From positions 1-64,000 of the forward strand of contig JABTUK010000001.1 of assembly GCA_015075405.1 (NCBI GenBank): a stretch of 64,000 nucleotides of DNA, in the 5' to 3' direction. Both the position numbers and the translations under genes were made by a program. Shown here piece after piece: positions 16,202 to 24,464 of the stretch (the first letter of the stretch is position 1; each line of letters starts with the position of its first letter). The notes under the pieces are model-generated. The model had not been told where the DNA came from, did no database searches, and saw only the letters and a list, made by a program, of their open reading frames with translations. This stretch comes from Anaerolineales bacterium (GTDB taxonomy: Bacteria; Chloroflexota; Anaerolineae; 4572-78; J111).

Positions 16202-16591
16202 ATGCAAATTGAACACGTCGCCTTCAATGTGCCTGATGCCGTTAAAGCAGCCGGCTGGTACGTCGAGCATTTGGGCATGCAGATTGTGCGCTCCTCGAGC
16301 GAGTCGCCTTATATCCACTTTCTGGCCGACAGCGCCGGGCAGACCGTACTGGAACTTTACAGCAACCCCATTGCCGCCATCCCCAATTACACCAGTATTC
16401 AGGCGTTTACTCTGCATATCGCTTTTGTGGTGGATGATATCGAGGCTACGCGAGCGCGCCTGATGGCTGCCGGCGCAACTGCCGAAGGCGAAACCACCAC
16501 CGCCCCCAACGGCGATCAACTGGCCTTTGTCCGCGATCCCTGGGGCTTGACTTTGCAGCTGGCTAAGCGGGTCAAACCGCTGGTGGGATGA
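16202..16591 (+). CDS. VOC (glyoxalase/bleomycin-resistance) superfamily protein
   Basis: 129 aa from ATG 16202 with AAAGGAAAAG upstream; the longer frame from 16097 has no ribosome site. Two beta-alpha-beta-beta-beta modules are seen. IEHVAFNVPDAVKAAGWYVE carries the first metal His, HIAFVVDDIEATRARL the second, with Glu in TVLELYSNP and a final FVRDPWGLTLQLAKR. The metal-binding pattern suggests an active VOC enzyme such as a lyase, isomerase or dioxygenase; the substrate cannot be told. It is transcribed alone, away from the SRPBCC gene. Confidence 0.85.
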   Translation: MQIEHVAFNVPDAVKAAGWYVEHLGMQIVRSSSESPYIHFLADSAGQTVLELYSNPIAAIPNYTSIQAFTLHIAFVVDDIEATRARLMAAGATAEGETTTAPNGDQLAFVRDPWGLTLQLAKRVKPLVG

Positions 16592-16662
16592 GGCGAGGCG
16601 GGGTGAGGCGATGAGGCGAGGAAAATTCTTTTCGCCTCACTTCGCTTCGCCTCATCGCCTCA
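16588..16662. repeat. GATGAGGC / GCCTCATC repeat hairpin
   Basis: GATGAGGC-GAGGC-GGGGTGAGGC-GATGAGGC-GAGG (16588-16622) is followed by CGCCTCACTTCGCTTCGCCTCATCGCCTCAT (split over 16632-16662), its inverse complement in outline. A long imperfect hairpin can form. Same word family as at 4206 and 52974. Confidence 0.75.
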
Positions 16663-16666
16663 TGGA

Positions 16667-17881
16667 TTGCTTGAAACTACCGTGACTCTTCTTCAATCCC
16701 GCCCCGGCCCGCCACTGCAACTCCGGCTGGCCCGTGATTTGACCCGGGCCATCAAGCGCGGCCATCCCTGGGTTTATACCAAAGCGCTGCGACAGCTTCC
16801 TCCAGCCATGCCGGGCGCTCAGGCCGTACTGCTGGACAACAAAAAAGGCCGCGAGATTGGGCGCGGTTTTTACGACCCACACAGCCCCCTGGCCTTGCGG
16901 ATTTGCGCCACCGAACCGGGCGAAACGCTCAATGAGCATTGGGCGCAAAAACGGCTTGAACGCGCCCTGGCCCTGCGGCGCATGCTTTTTGACGGGCGCA
17001 CCACCGGCTTTCGCCTGTTCAACGGCGAAGGCGACGGCCTGCCCGGCCTGATCGCCGATGTTTACGGCGACGTTGCGGTGCTGCAACTCGATGGAGCAGG
17101 CCCGGCGGGTTTTTGGGATGCCACTGGGATTGCCGGCTGGCTGGCCCAGGCTTTGGCCCTGCGCTGCGTTTACGAGCGCGGCGAGCGTGGTCGAAGCGAA
17201 GGTAAAAGTTTGGTGGGGGACATCCCGGCTGCGCCCGTCGTTTTTCTGGAGAACGGGGTGCGCTTTGCCGTAGATATTGTGCGCGGGCAGAAAACCGGCT
17301 TCTTTCTGGACCAGCGCGACAACCGCCAGAAAATCAGAGAATTGGCCGCCGGCCGGCGCGTCTTGAATCTGTTTGGTTACACCGGCGGCTTTTCGGTGTA
17401 TGCGGGGTTGGGCGGGGCTAGTCAGGTGACGACGGTAGACATCGCCGCGCCCGCGCTGGCCGCCGCGCAGGCCAATTGGGAACTCAACGGACTCCCTTCT
17501 ACCGGGCACGAGATTGTGGCCGCCGATGCCTTTGAGTTTTTGGCCGGGGCCGCCGCCAGTCAAAGGCTTTGGGATTTGGTGGTGGTTGACCCGCCTTCGT
17601 TTGCTTCTTCCAAAGCCGCCGTGCCCAAGGCGATTGCCGCTTATCAAAAGCTCATTGCCGCTGCCGCCGCAGTGACCCGGCCGGATGGTTTGCTGGCGGC
17701 GGCCTCATGTTCCAGCCATGTGGGATTGGAAGCATTTTTGAACGCCTGCGAAGAGGGGATTTCCCTGGCCCGCCGCCGGGCGACGGTGCTCCACCTCGGC
17801 GGCCAGCCGGCCGACCACCCGACGCCCCTGGCCCTGCCGGAGTTTCGCTATCTCAAGTTTGTGCTCATGCGAGTAGAGTGA
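16667..17881 (+). CDS. rlmI: Class I SAM-dependent rRNA methyltransferase, RlmI-like
   Basis: About 404 aa; start uncertain (TTG 16667 or GTG 16682; no good ribosome site because the repeat hairpin ends just upstream). The N-terminus is a PUA domain (LARDLTRAIKRGHPWVYTKAL). A linker (RLFNGEGDGLPGLIADVYGD) leads to the Rossmann methyltransferase domain with FFLDQRDNRQ, VLNLFGYTGGFSVYAGLGGA (SAM motif I), TVDIAAPALAAAQANWELNG, and motif IV DLVVVDPPSFASSK. The catalytic Cys is in AAASCSSHVG. RlmI methylates 23S rRNA at C1962 in E. coli; this protein should make the equivalent m5C or act on a nearby rRNA site. Confidence 0.9.
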   Translation: MLETTVTLLQSRPGPPLQLRLARDLTRAIKRGHPWVYTKALRQLPPAMPGAQAVLLDNKKGREIGRGFYDPHSPLALRICATEPGETLNEHWAQKRLERALALRRMLFDGRTTGFRLFNGEGDGLPGLIADVYGDVAVLQLDGAGPAGFWDATGIAGWLAQALALRCVYERGERGRSEGKSLVGDIPAAPVVFLENGVRFAVDIVRGQKTGFFLDQRDNRQKIRELAAGRRVLNLFGYTGGFSVYAGLGGASQVTTVDIAAPALAAAQANWELNGLPSTGHEIVAADAFEFLAGAAASQRLWDLVVVDPPSFASSKAAVPKAIAAYQKLIAAAAAVTRPDGLLAAASCSSHVGLEAFLNACEEGISLARRRATVLHLGGQPADHPTPLALPEFRYLKFVLMRVE

Positions 17882-17885
17882 AGCG

Positions 17886-17924
17886 GAGATTAGAGATTGG
17901 AGATTGGTTGAATCTCCAATCTCC
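17886..17924. repeat. GAGATTN heptamer hairpin
   Basis: GAGATTA, GAGATTG, GAGATTG (17886-17906) followed by AATCTCC, AATCTCC (17911-17924). The two blocks pair with a 4-nt loop. It fills the gap between the methyltransferase and ferredoxin genes and may serve as a terminator-like structure. Confidence 0.8.
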
Positions 17925-17940
17925 CAAGGATTAGGCTATT

Positions 17941-18318
17941 GTGGCTGATGAATTAACGACCACCGTCGAATCGCTGGGGATTAACCAGATTAAGCGCCAC
18001 ATCTTTTTGTGCTGCGACCAGACCAAGCCCAAATGCTCCGATAAGGAAGCCAGCCTGCAATCGTGGGAATACCTCAAAAAGCGGCTGAAAGAACTGAAGT
18101 TGACCGGCGCTGGCGGCATTTACCGCACCAAGGCCAACTGTTTGCAAATCTGCCTGCAAGGCCCGATTGCCGTGGTCTACCCCGAAGGGGTTTGGTATCG
18201 CGGCTGCACCCCCGAAGTGCTGGAACGGATTATCCAGGAACATCTTATCGGCGGCGTTCCGGTAGCCGAATTTGTGATTACCGCCCACCCTTTGCCTGTC
18301 CCGAACCTACAAGCCTGA
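17941..18318 (+). CDS. Thioredoxin-like [2Fe-2S] ferredoxin
   Basis: 125 aa from GTG 17941 (AAGGA lies 11 nt upstream). The four cluster Cys fit the thioredoxin-like ferredoxin family: [14 protein letters not shown] supplies the first two and [10 protein letters not shown] the last two. [20 protein letters not shown] is the usual family C-terminal segment. It should carry electrons in the cytoplasm; the partner is unknown. Its last 12 bases overlap the convergent MFS/spermidine-synthase-like gene. Confidence 0.88.
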   Translation: MADELTTTVESLGINQIKRHIFLCCDQTKPKCSDKEASLQSWEYLKKRLKELKLTGAGGIYRTKANCLQICLQGPIAVVYPEGVWYRGCTPEVLERIIQEHLIGGVPVAEFVITAHPLPVPNLQA

Positions 18319-19839
18319 GTCAGCAAAAACCGGGGCCAGCAGGTTATCCACCGGCACGTAATCGTCGGTTAAAATCAAGGGAGGTGTTTGTTGCAGGTAG
18401 TCGGCCAGTTCGGCCGGAGTGATAAACTGCTCATCCAGCGGCGAAGGCCGGGCGGCGTGGATGGGCAGGGCGCGGTTGGCAGCGACCAGGACATAGGTTT
18501 GGCGGCTCAACTGGCCGATCTGTCCCACCACCGGCGAGACATAGACCTGGGCAAAGACCTGCTGCAAGGTGGACACATAAGCCCGCAGAAAAGCGCCTTC
18601 CCGGCCGTCAATGATGTTGACCAGGTACAAACCGTCGGGCTTCAGGTGAGCGGCCACCTGTTGGTCAAATTCCAGGGTGGTCAGGTGATAGGGCACAGAG
18701 AAGTCGTTGAAGGCATCGCCGACAATCAAATCGTAGCCCTGGCCGGGCGGCAAGCTGCCGATGAAGCGGCGGGCATCCTCATTAAAGGTCATAATGGTGG
18801 TGTCGGCGGGCAGACCGAGGGCGGCATAAGCCGTCTCGGTCACGCCGGGGTCAATCTCGATTACCTCGACCCGGCTGCCGGGCCGGGTCACTTCCAGATA
18901 GCGCGGAAAGGTATAGCCGCCCCCGCCGATGAACAGGGCCGACAGCGGCTCCTCTTCCGGAAAGGCCGCCCCGACCACATCGGCATAGACCCGCTCGTAG
19001 CCGTAGCGCAGATAGGTGGGGTTGTCCGGGTCAACATAGCTGTGGACCAGCCGGTCCAGGGTCAGGACGCGCAGGTTTGGCTCTTTATCGTCCGGGCGGA
19101 CCTTGATGCAGTAGTAATCGGTTTCACGCAAACAGCGGCTGCCCAGCCAGCCCCCCTGCCAGGCCGCCACCGACAGGGCCAGAAACAGGCCCAACAGCAG
19201 CGCCGGGCCGTAGCGCAGCCGGCGGCGGGCGCTCAGCCCAATCAACGCGCCGATGAGCAGCAGTCCCCCGGCCACACCCCAGACTAACAGGCGTGTCCCA
19301 AACGTGCTGATCAAAAAAAAGCCGGTGGCAAAGGTGCCGGCAATACTCCCGGCGGCCCCGGCGGCGTAAATCTTGCCGACGATGTCGCCGGTGCGGTTGA
19401 GGTCGGCCAGGGTCAGCTTGACCACCACCGGGCTGATGGTGCCGAGCAGGGTGCTGGGCAGCAAAAACACGGCGGTAAAGATGAGCAGCACGCCCAGGAT
19501 AATCGGCAGCTCCAACTCACGCAGCGGATTGATCAGGTCAATGGTCCACAAAATGCTGGCGCTGCCCAGGGCCGACAGCACAAACAGCCAGGCCAGCACG
19601 GTCAGGCTGGCCCAGCGATCGGCGATTTTGCCGCCGAGATAATTGCCCAGGCTGATCCCGGCCAGGATGATGCCGATGATGCTGGTCCAGGTGTAAAGGC
19701 TGATCCCCACAATCGGCGCGGTCAAGCGCCCGGCCACCAGTTCCAGCACCAAAATGCCAAAGTTGGAGAGAAAGACAATCAGCGTCGCAAGCAGCGGGTG
19801 CAGCCGCTCCGGGGCGTGTACATCAGGGGCAGGGTTCAT
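18307..19839 (-). CDS. Fused MFS-like membrane / spermidine-synthase-like protein
   Basis: 510 aa. Residues about 15-225 carry seven or eight membrane helices resembling a transporter half ([51 protein letters not shown]). Residues about 240-460 are a SpeE-like Rossmann domain: [65 protein letters not shown]. Known fusions of this kind have not been shown to make spermidine, and the aminopropyltransfer catalytic Asp pattern (YDVIIxD) is changed to DLIVGDAF. The substrate is open. It is transcribed towards the ferredoxin gene and a dispersed repeat lies upstream. Confidence 0.87.
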   Translation of the reverse strand: MNPAPDVHAPERLHPLLATLIVFLSNFGILVLELVAGRLTAPIVGISLYTWTSIIGIILAGISLGNYLGGKIADRWASLTVLAWLFVLSALGSASILWTIDLINPLRELELPIILGVLLIFTAVFLLPSTLLGTISPVVVKLTLADLNRTGDIVGKIYAAGAAGSIAGTFATGFFLISTFGTRLLVWGVAGGLLLIGALIGLSARRRLRYGPALLLGLFLALSVAAWQGGWLGSRCLRETDYYCIKVRPDDKEPNLRVLTLDRLVHSYVDPDNPTYLRYGYERVYADVVGAAFPEEEPLSALFIGGGGYTFPRYLEVTRPGSRVEVIEIDPGVTETAYAALGLPADTTIMTFNEDARRFIGSLPPGQGYDLIVGDAFNDFSVPYHLTTLEFDQQVAAHLKPDGLYLVNIIDGREGAFLRAYVSTLQQVFAQVYVSPVVGQIGQLSRQTYVLVAANRALPIHAARPSPLDEQFITPAELADYLQQTPPLILTDDYVPVDNLLAPVFADSGL

Positions 19840-19919
19840 GGCCGGGGATTATAGCCGAGCGGGAGGAAAAGGGGAAATCCATTGGGACCGGAGAGGTAGT
19901 GACAGAACCTACACGGTCA

Positions 19920-20020
19920 TGTCATTTCGAGCGACCCGAAGGGGGAGCGAGAAATCCCCAAAGCCGCCTTTGCAAGACGAGGCGTTAGAGATTTCTCCCT
20001 CCGCTCCGGTCGAAATGACA
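19920..20020. repeat. Dispersed inverted repeat TGTCATTTCGA...TCGAAATGACA
   Basis: Eleven-bp perfect outer arms (19920-19930, 20010-20020), with GAGCG...GAGAAATC and GAGATTTCTC...CGCTCC inner arms. It resembles the ATTTCGAGCGAAGCGAGAAAT type of repeat seen in many bacterial genomes. It marks the left side of the accessory patch that begins with the recombinase gene. Confidence 0.7.
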
Positions 20021-20102
20021 GGATGCTGTTGGTAAATATTACTGATGGTGATGGATGTTCATCCGTCACCCGATTAAGCCGATGTATATTTATAATGAGT
20101 CG

Positions 20103-22213
20103 TCAATCGGCCATTTGGCTTAAATTTTCCCGTAACGGTCTCGTTTCGATTTCAGCCGAAACGAGACTTTTTAGTTCCGAGCGAACCGGCCAGTGGTCAA
20201 CTGCGACCGGCTGATTGGACAAGGGGCGGCTGCGCAGCTCAATTTTGGTCATGGCTCGCCGATAATCGGCCTCCAGGGTGAGATCGAGAACCTGGGCATA
20301 GACCTGGGTGGTGCTGAGTTGGGTGTGGCCCAGGAGCTTCTGGATGCGAGTGATGTCCATGCCCGCGTTGAGTAGGCGAGTAGCCAGGGAGTGGCGCAAG
20401 CGGTGGGGGGTGACCTCAGCCACGCCGGCCGCCAAACCGAGAGCGGTCATTTTGTTGGCCAGCCACTCGTAGCGCAGGGGACGACCGTTGGGGCGGATCC
20501 ACAAGGGCGCGTGGGCGGGGGATCGGGCCGAGATAACGGGTCAAAGCTTGGACGGCCAGGTCCGAAAGATACACGACCCGGTCTTTGCGGCCTTGGCCCT
20601 GGCGGACGACCAAGCGACGTCCGGGCAGATCGAGGTCACCGACCTGGAGGTAAACACACTCACTGGCCCGCAGACCGGTGTGAGCCAGCACGAGAAAACA
20701 GGCATTTTCCAGGCGGATGAGCGGATCAGGGCTGTCCAGGCGGGTTTGGACGAAGGTCTGCAGGCGCTGACAATCGCTGTCGGGCAGATAGCGAGGCAGC
20801 CGGTGCGGTTCGGGCAGCGGACGGAGCCGAAAAATAGCGGCATCGGCTGGCACGCCGGCGTCGGCCTGCTCCCGCAAGGCGGTCAGGACATAGTTCAGAA
20901 CCCGGTTGACGGTGGTGGCGGTGACGCCCTCGTGGGCCACCCGCTGGCTCTGGTAAGCCTGCAAGTCGGTCAGGCGCAGGTCGGCCGGTTGGCTGAGGGG
21001 GCGGCGAGCCAAGTGCCAATCCCAGAAACGCTGGACGCTTTGCGGCCCAGGTATTTGAGGGCCTGGATCCGTTGGCGTAGGGGCGACCAGTTGGGCAGGC
21101 GGCGCTGGACGTAAGCCAGCCCCACCTGGCGGAGCGGCTGGGGTAGATGGCTGGCCCAGGTCTCCCAATCGGGCAGCGGCGGCGGAACGAGCGGGCGCAA
21201 GGCCGCCGGGGGCAGCGGGGGCGGCACGACCGCGGCGGCGGGAGCCGGCAGAGCTGGGGGAGTTGGGGGCGGGGTGGGACTGACCGGCGGCGCGGGCGCA
21301 GCCCCGGTACCGTTGGCAGCGCTGGTCAGCCGGGGCATTGTCGTCTGATACACCTGGTAGAGGGCAGGATCGGCCCCGGCGGTGTAGCGTTGGGTCGTCT
21401 CCAGCTGAGCGTGGCCCAACAGTTTGCCCAGGCTGGCCAGGGGCAGGCCCGCTTCGACCCTTTGGCGGGCGAAAGTGTGGCGGAGTTGGTGCGGGGTCAA
21501 CTCCACCCCGACCTGCTGCCCGTAGCCATGTAGCAGCCACGCCCTTCGGCGCACCCGAAGGGGTGCAGCTGCCCGTTGGCCTTAAGCGGCTGGCCGCGCT
21601 CATTCAGAAAAACATAAGGCTGGTCGCAGGTCGGGCGCACCGCCAGCCAGGCCTGCACCACCGCCTCGGCCTCGGCCGTCAGCAGCACGATCCGCTCCTT
21701 GCGCCCTTTGCCCAGCACCCGCAGTCGAGCCGGCTGATCGCCCTGAGCCGGACTGAGGAAGTCGGTCACTTTCAACTCAACCACCTCCCCCACCCTTAAG
21801 CCGCCCCGCCACATCAGGACAAACCAAGCCCGGTCGCGGGGAGCGCTGATCGCCTGCCAGACCCGCTCGACCGTCTCATCACTCAGGTCACGGGGCAAGC
21901 GCTGCGGTAATTTGCCCCCGTGCCGCTTAAATCGAACCGGATTAGGCCAACTCAACTCCCCGCTGTCTTCGGCTAGAAAATCGAAGAAGCTTTTGAGGGC
22001 GGCCACCCGGCGTTGTACCGTGGCCTGGCTGTGCTCGGCCCGCTGTTGATCCACAAAGGCGTCAATATCCAGCAGGGTCACCTCCCGCCAGGATTTTGAG
22101 CACTGGGCGGCGAATTGGCGGATGTCGCTGATATAATCTATCGGGGTGCGCCGGTCGGGAAAGCGCCGTTTGAGATACTGTTCAAATCGTTGAATACTCT
22201 CTTGTCGGTCCAT
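20103..22213 (-). pseudogene. Tandem double tyrosine recombinase, broken by three frameshifts
   Basis: One gene of about 700 codons starts at ATG 22213 (AAGGAGG six bases before). Module 1 (about 22213-21330) has a SAM-like N-domain and a full catalytic set: RGGLRVGEV, GKGRKERIV, HQLRHTFA, LGHAQLETTQRY. A Pro/Ala linker of about 50 residues (21323-21170) leads without a stop into module 2: TGLRASECV, GQGRKDRVV, HRLRHSLATR, LGHTQLSTTQVY. Reading needs frame changes near 21545, 21045 and 20517-20521. The last is a G5 run where removing one base restores the frame; the first coincides with a small hairpin (21542-21562). Either the gene is decayed or the assembly has indels. Active proteins of this form would be unusual. 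Confidence 0.85.
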
Positions 22214-22399
22214 AGTTGCCTCCTTGCTTAAGCTATGATAGCATACTTTCGAGGTCAACTCATTATAAATTGCTACCGCTGCGATTTTCAACCGCCCCTT
22301 GCTGGCAAAGTGGGTGTATAATATAAATTGCCGCGCCCACCCGCAATCGGCTGAACCGCAGGCGTTGGGCAGCCAAAAATCATATTCAACCTTGTAATT

Positions 22400-22428
22400 T
22401 TGCTCCCGTTTTGGTAACTTGGTATAAT
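22400..22428 (+). promoter_or_regulatory. Promoter of the higBA operon
   Basis: TTGCTC (22400-22405), 17-bp spacer, GG-TATAAT (22421-22428). The ATG at 22435 lies 6 nt past the -10 box, so the transcript probably begins at or next to the start codon (leaderless). Confidence 0.7.
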
Positions 22429-22434
22429 CAAGGT

Positions 22435-22728
22435 ATGCGGATTATATCGCGTAAGAAACTTCGAGATTTCTGGAACCAGCACCCCGATGCCCAAGCCAGC
22501 CTCCAAACTTGGTACGCTGACGTTAAACAAGCCGAGTGGAAAACACCGACCGAGATTAAAAACCTGTATCGTAATGCCAGCTTCGTAGCGAATAACCGAG
22601 TTGTGTTCAATATCAAAGGCAATAAGTATCGTTTGGTCGTCGCCGTGCAGTATGAATATGGCATAGTGTACATTCGGTTTGTGGGGACGCATTTGGAATA
22701 TGATAAGATAGACGCGGCGACTATTTGA
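22435..22728 (+). CDS. higB: HigB-family mRNA interferase toxin
   Basis: 97 aa from ATG 22435. Strong match in outline to the HigB family: MRIISRKKLRDFWNQHPDAQ, WYADVKQAEWKTPTEIKNLY, NNRVVFNIKGNKYRLVVAV and the C-terminal VYIRFVGTHLEYDKIDA. HigB cleaves mRNA on the ribosome and is neutralised by the HigA encoded 16 bp downstream. Toxin-first order is usual for higBA. The TATAAT box ends 6 nt before the ATG. It lies next to a recombinase gene, a typical accessory setting. Confidence 0.93.
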   Translation: MRIISRKKLRDFWNQHPDAQASLQTWYADVKQAEWKTPTEIKNLYRNASFVANNRVVFNIKGNKYRLVVAVQYEYGIVYIRFVGTHLEYDKIDAATI

Positions 22729-22744
22729 GGGAAGGAATGAAGTG

Positions 22745-23122
22745 ATGGTAGAGATAAAACCGATTCGAACTGAGGCCGATTACGAAGCAGCGTTGGCGGA
22801 GATAGAACAACTCTTTGAAGCTGTGCCTGGTTCACCCGAAGGCGATAGATTAGAGATTTTAACCACGCTGGTGGAAGCCTACGAGGAGAAATATTATCCC
22901 ATTCCTTTACCTGACCCGATAGAAGCCATTTATTACTACCTGGAAAGTCGGGGTTTATCGCGGCGGGACTTGGAGCCATATTTGGGGAGTCGGGCACGGG
23001 TATCAGAGGTACTTAATCGGAAACGCCCATTGTCCTTAGAGATGATAAGACGATTAAATAACGGTTTAAGAATTCCGGCAGAAGTATTGATCCAACCGTA
23101 TGAATATAAGCAAGCTGCTTAA
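22745..23122 (+). CDS. higA: HigA-family antitoxin with helix-turn-helix
   Basis: 125 aa from ATG 22745 (GTG 22742 precedes it). The N-terminal half is the acidic toxin-binding part (IRTEADYEAALAEIEQLFEA, LVEAYEEKYYPIPLPDPIEA). The C-terminal half is an XRE-type helix-turn-helix (LESRGLSRRDLEPYLGSRAR, VSEVLNRKRPLSLEMIRRLN). It should bind HigB and repress the shared promoter. It ends the module; what follows to 23466 does not look coding. Confidence 0.93.
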   Translation: MVEIKPIRTEADYEAALAEIEQLFEAVPGSPEGDRLEILTTLVEAYEEKYYPIPLPDPIEAIYYYLESRGLSRRDLEPYLGSRARVSEVLNRKRPLSLEMIRRLNNGLRIPAEVLIQPYEYKQAA

Positions 23123-23466
23123 TAAAGTGGTTTTGCATGGCCGGCCAGGGCTGGCTAACAAGCGGTTCTTGAGAAACCTCGCCTCGGGGGTTGGGAATAA
23201 AGCACTACCATATCTGGGGAGGATGGGACAAGCATACCCCAATATCCAGGGGGAGCGGTCAGAGGAGTTTCGACTGGTCTTCCAGCAGCTCAACAGTTTA
23301 GCAACTCAAAAAGTCCGACCCTCTGATGAGGGTCAGGCTGGGCTTGCTTCTCTTCATTCGTCTTCTCGGCCGTTCCCTACCATAATAAATCCGTAGTTTC
23401 TTGATCGGGGTCGAGCAAGCTCGCCACCAGGGGGCAAATCACCCGGAACGGCGACCAACTTCCTGA
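23123..23466. other. Non-coding or decayed stretch after higA
   Basis: 344 bp. A forward frame to 23396 is open but shows no known family and starts inside higA. I see no promoter, repeat or terminator. It is probably remnant DNA of the accessory patch. Confidence 0.4.
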
Positions 23467-23503
23467 GTGGGCTCAAAGGCGCCAAACTGCTTGACGGTCT
23501 TAA

Positions 23504-23925
23504 CTGAGGAGAAAACGTCCGGACGAAGGGCTGCGGCTGGGAACGGTTCGTCGCCCCCCGCGGGGGGGCGCAAGGAGGACTGGGGGCGGCGGGATTACTT
23601 CGATGTGTGGCTGCCGGAGTTGGCGACGAGCGAAGATTTACGCGCCTGGGCGCTGGCCGAACCCCTGACGCCACAGCGGTGGGCGACCTACAGGCGGCGC
23701 TACCTGACCCAGATGCGACGCCCAGAGGCACAACGCCTGATCGCCTTGCTGGCCGCGCTTTCCTCGCAGACAAACTTCGCCGTGGGCTGCTACTGCGAGG
23801 ATGAGTCCCACTGCCACAGATCGCTGCTGCGAACCCTACTGGCCGAGCAGGGCGCCACAATCGCGGACGGGGATGCCGGGCCCATCCTCGCACAGGCGGG
23901 GGTAACACAGCCGGAGCAGCCGTGA
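23504..23925 (+). pseudogene. DUF488 family gene, frameshifted and without a clear start
   Basis: The downstream part reads as DUF488: DYFDVWLPELATSEDLRAWA, RRYLTQMRRPEAQRLIALL, VGCYCEDESHCHRSLLRTLL. The family's opening motif lies just before it in another frame (GLRLGTVRRPPRG, about 23528-23568). The two join if one G is removed from the G7 run at about 23561-23567. The frame upstream meets a stop at 23501 with no ATG or ribosome site, so the 5' end is lost too. DUF488 proteins are small and of unknown function. An indel error in the assembly would explain the shift but not the missing start. Confidence 0.7.
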
Positions 23926-23928
23926 TCC

Positions 23929-23985
23929 CACGTGGCTGTCAAGGATCTCCAGGCTTCGAGGACCTTCTACGAGAAGTTCGGTTTC
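23929..23985 (+). pseudogene. 5' fragment of a VOC-family gene
   Basis: About 19 codons (HVAVKDLQASRTFYEKFGF) match the first beta-alpha unit of a VOC/glyoxalase protein, including the metal His. After that the similarity stops abruptly, and the next real gene starts at 24017. It looks like the left end of a gene cut by a deletion that joined it to the downstream operon. Confidence 0.65.
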
Positions 23986-24016
23986 TACTATCTACTATTT
24001 CTTGGCAAAGGAACCT

Positions 24017-24463
24017 ATGAAAAGCGTCAACTACCTCTTCAAAGAAATGAACCTGATCCAACTCTACGCCTGGATTTATGCGGCTATGTTTATTTTTGTA
24101 GTCTCGCTGGGCTATATCCCCGGCTTTACCAACGCCGACGGCCAGCTCTTTGGCCTGTTTAGAATTGATCCCATTGACGACATTCTCCACCTTGGCTCCG
24201 GGATTTGGGCGGCGCTGGCAGCGTGGACTTCGGTGCGGGCGGCAACCTTATATTTCAAAATATTTGGCATCCTCTACGGCCTCGATGGGGTGGTCGGATT
24301 TTTGTTGGGGCAAGGCTATCTGGATGGGGGGATTTTTATCTATGGTCCCTGGCCGATGGACTGGCTGACCAAATTCGCGGCCAATTTGCCCCACATTTTA
24401 ATCGGCGGCATGGCCGTGGTGATTGGCTTTTGGTTGAGCCGCAAACTGGCCGCCCAGGGCTAA
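24017..24463 (+). CDS. DUF4383-like four-helix membrane protein
   Basis: 148 aa from ATG 24017 (AAAGGA seven bases before; the TTG at 24002 is less likely). About four helices: LYAWIYAAMFIFVVSLGYIP, ILHLGSGIWAALAAWTS, IFGILYGLDGVVGFLLG and ILIGGMAVVIGFWLS. The pattern FGLFRIDPIDDILHLGSG, where an early DPxDxxxH precedes the second helix, is what I associate with DUF4383-type proteins. Function unknown. It is the first gene of an operon with the 371-aa protein (1 bp gap) and probably the FAD oxidoreductase. Confidence 0.7.
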   Translation: MKSVNYLFKEMNLIQLYAWIYAAMFIFVVSLGYIPGFTNADGQLFGLFRIDPIDDILHLGSGIWAALAAWTSVRAATLYFKIFGILYGLDGVVGFLLGQGYLDGGIFIYGPWPMDWLTKFAANLPHILIGGMAVVIGFWLSRKLAAQG

Positions 24464-24464
24464 G

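Noticed and set aside
16652..17647. Long minus-strand frame opposite the methyltransferase gene
   Set aside because: A shadow of the GC-rich RlmI-like gene; no domain, no ribosome site.
23100..23396. Forward 98-codon frame after higA
   Set aside because: It starts inside higA, has no ribosome site and no recognisable domain; composition fits chance.
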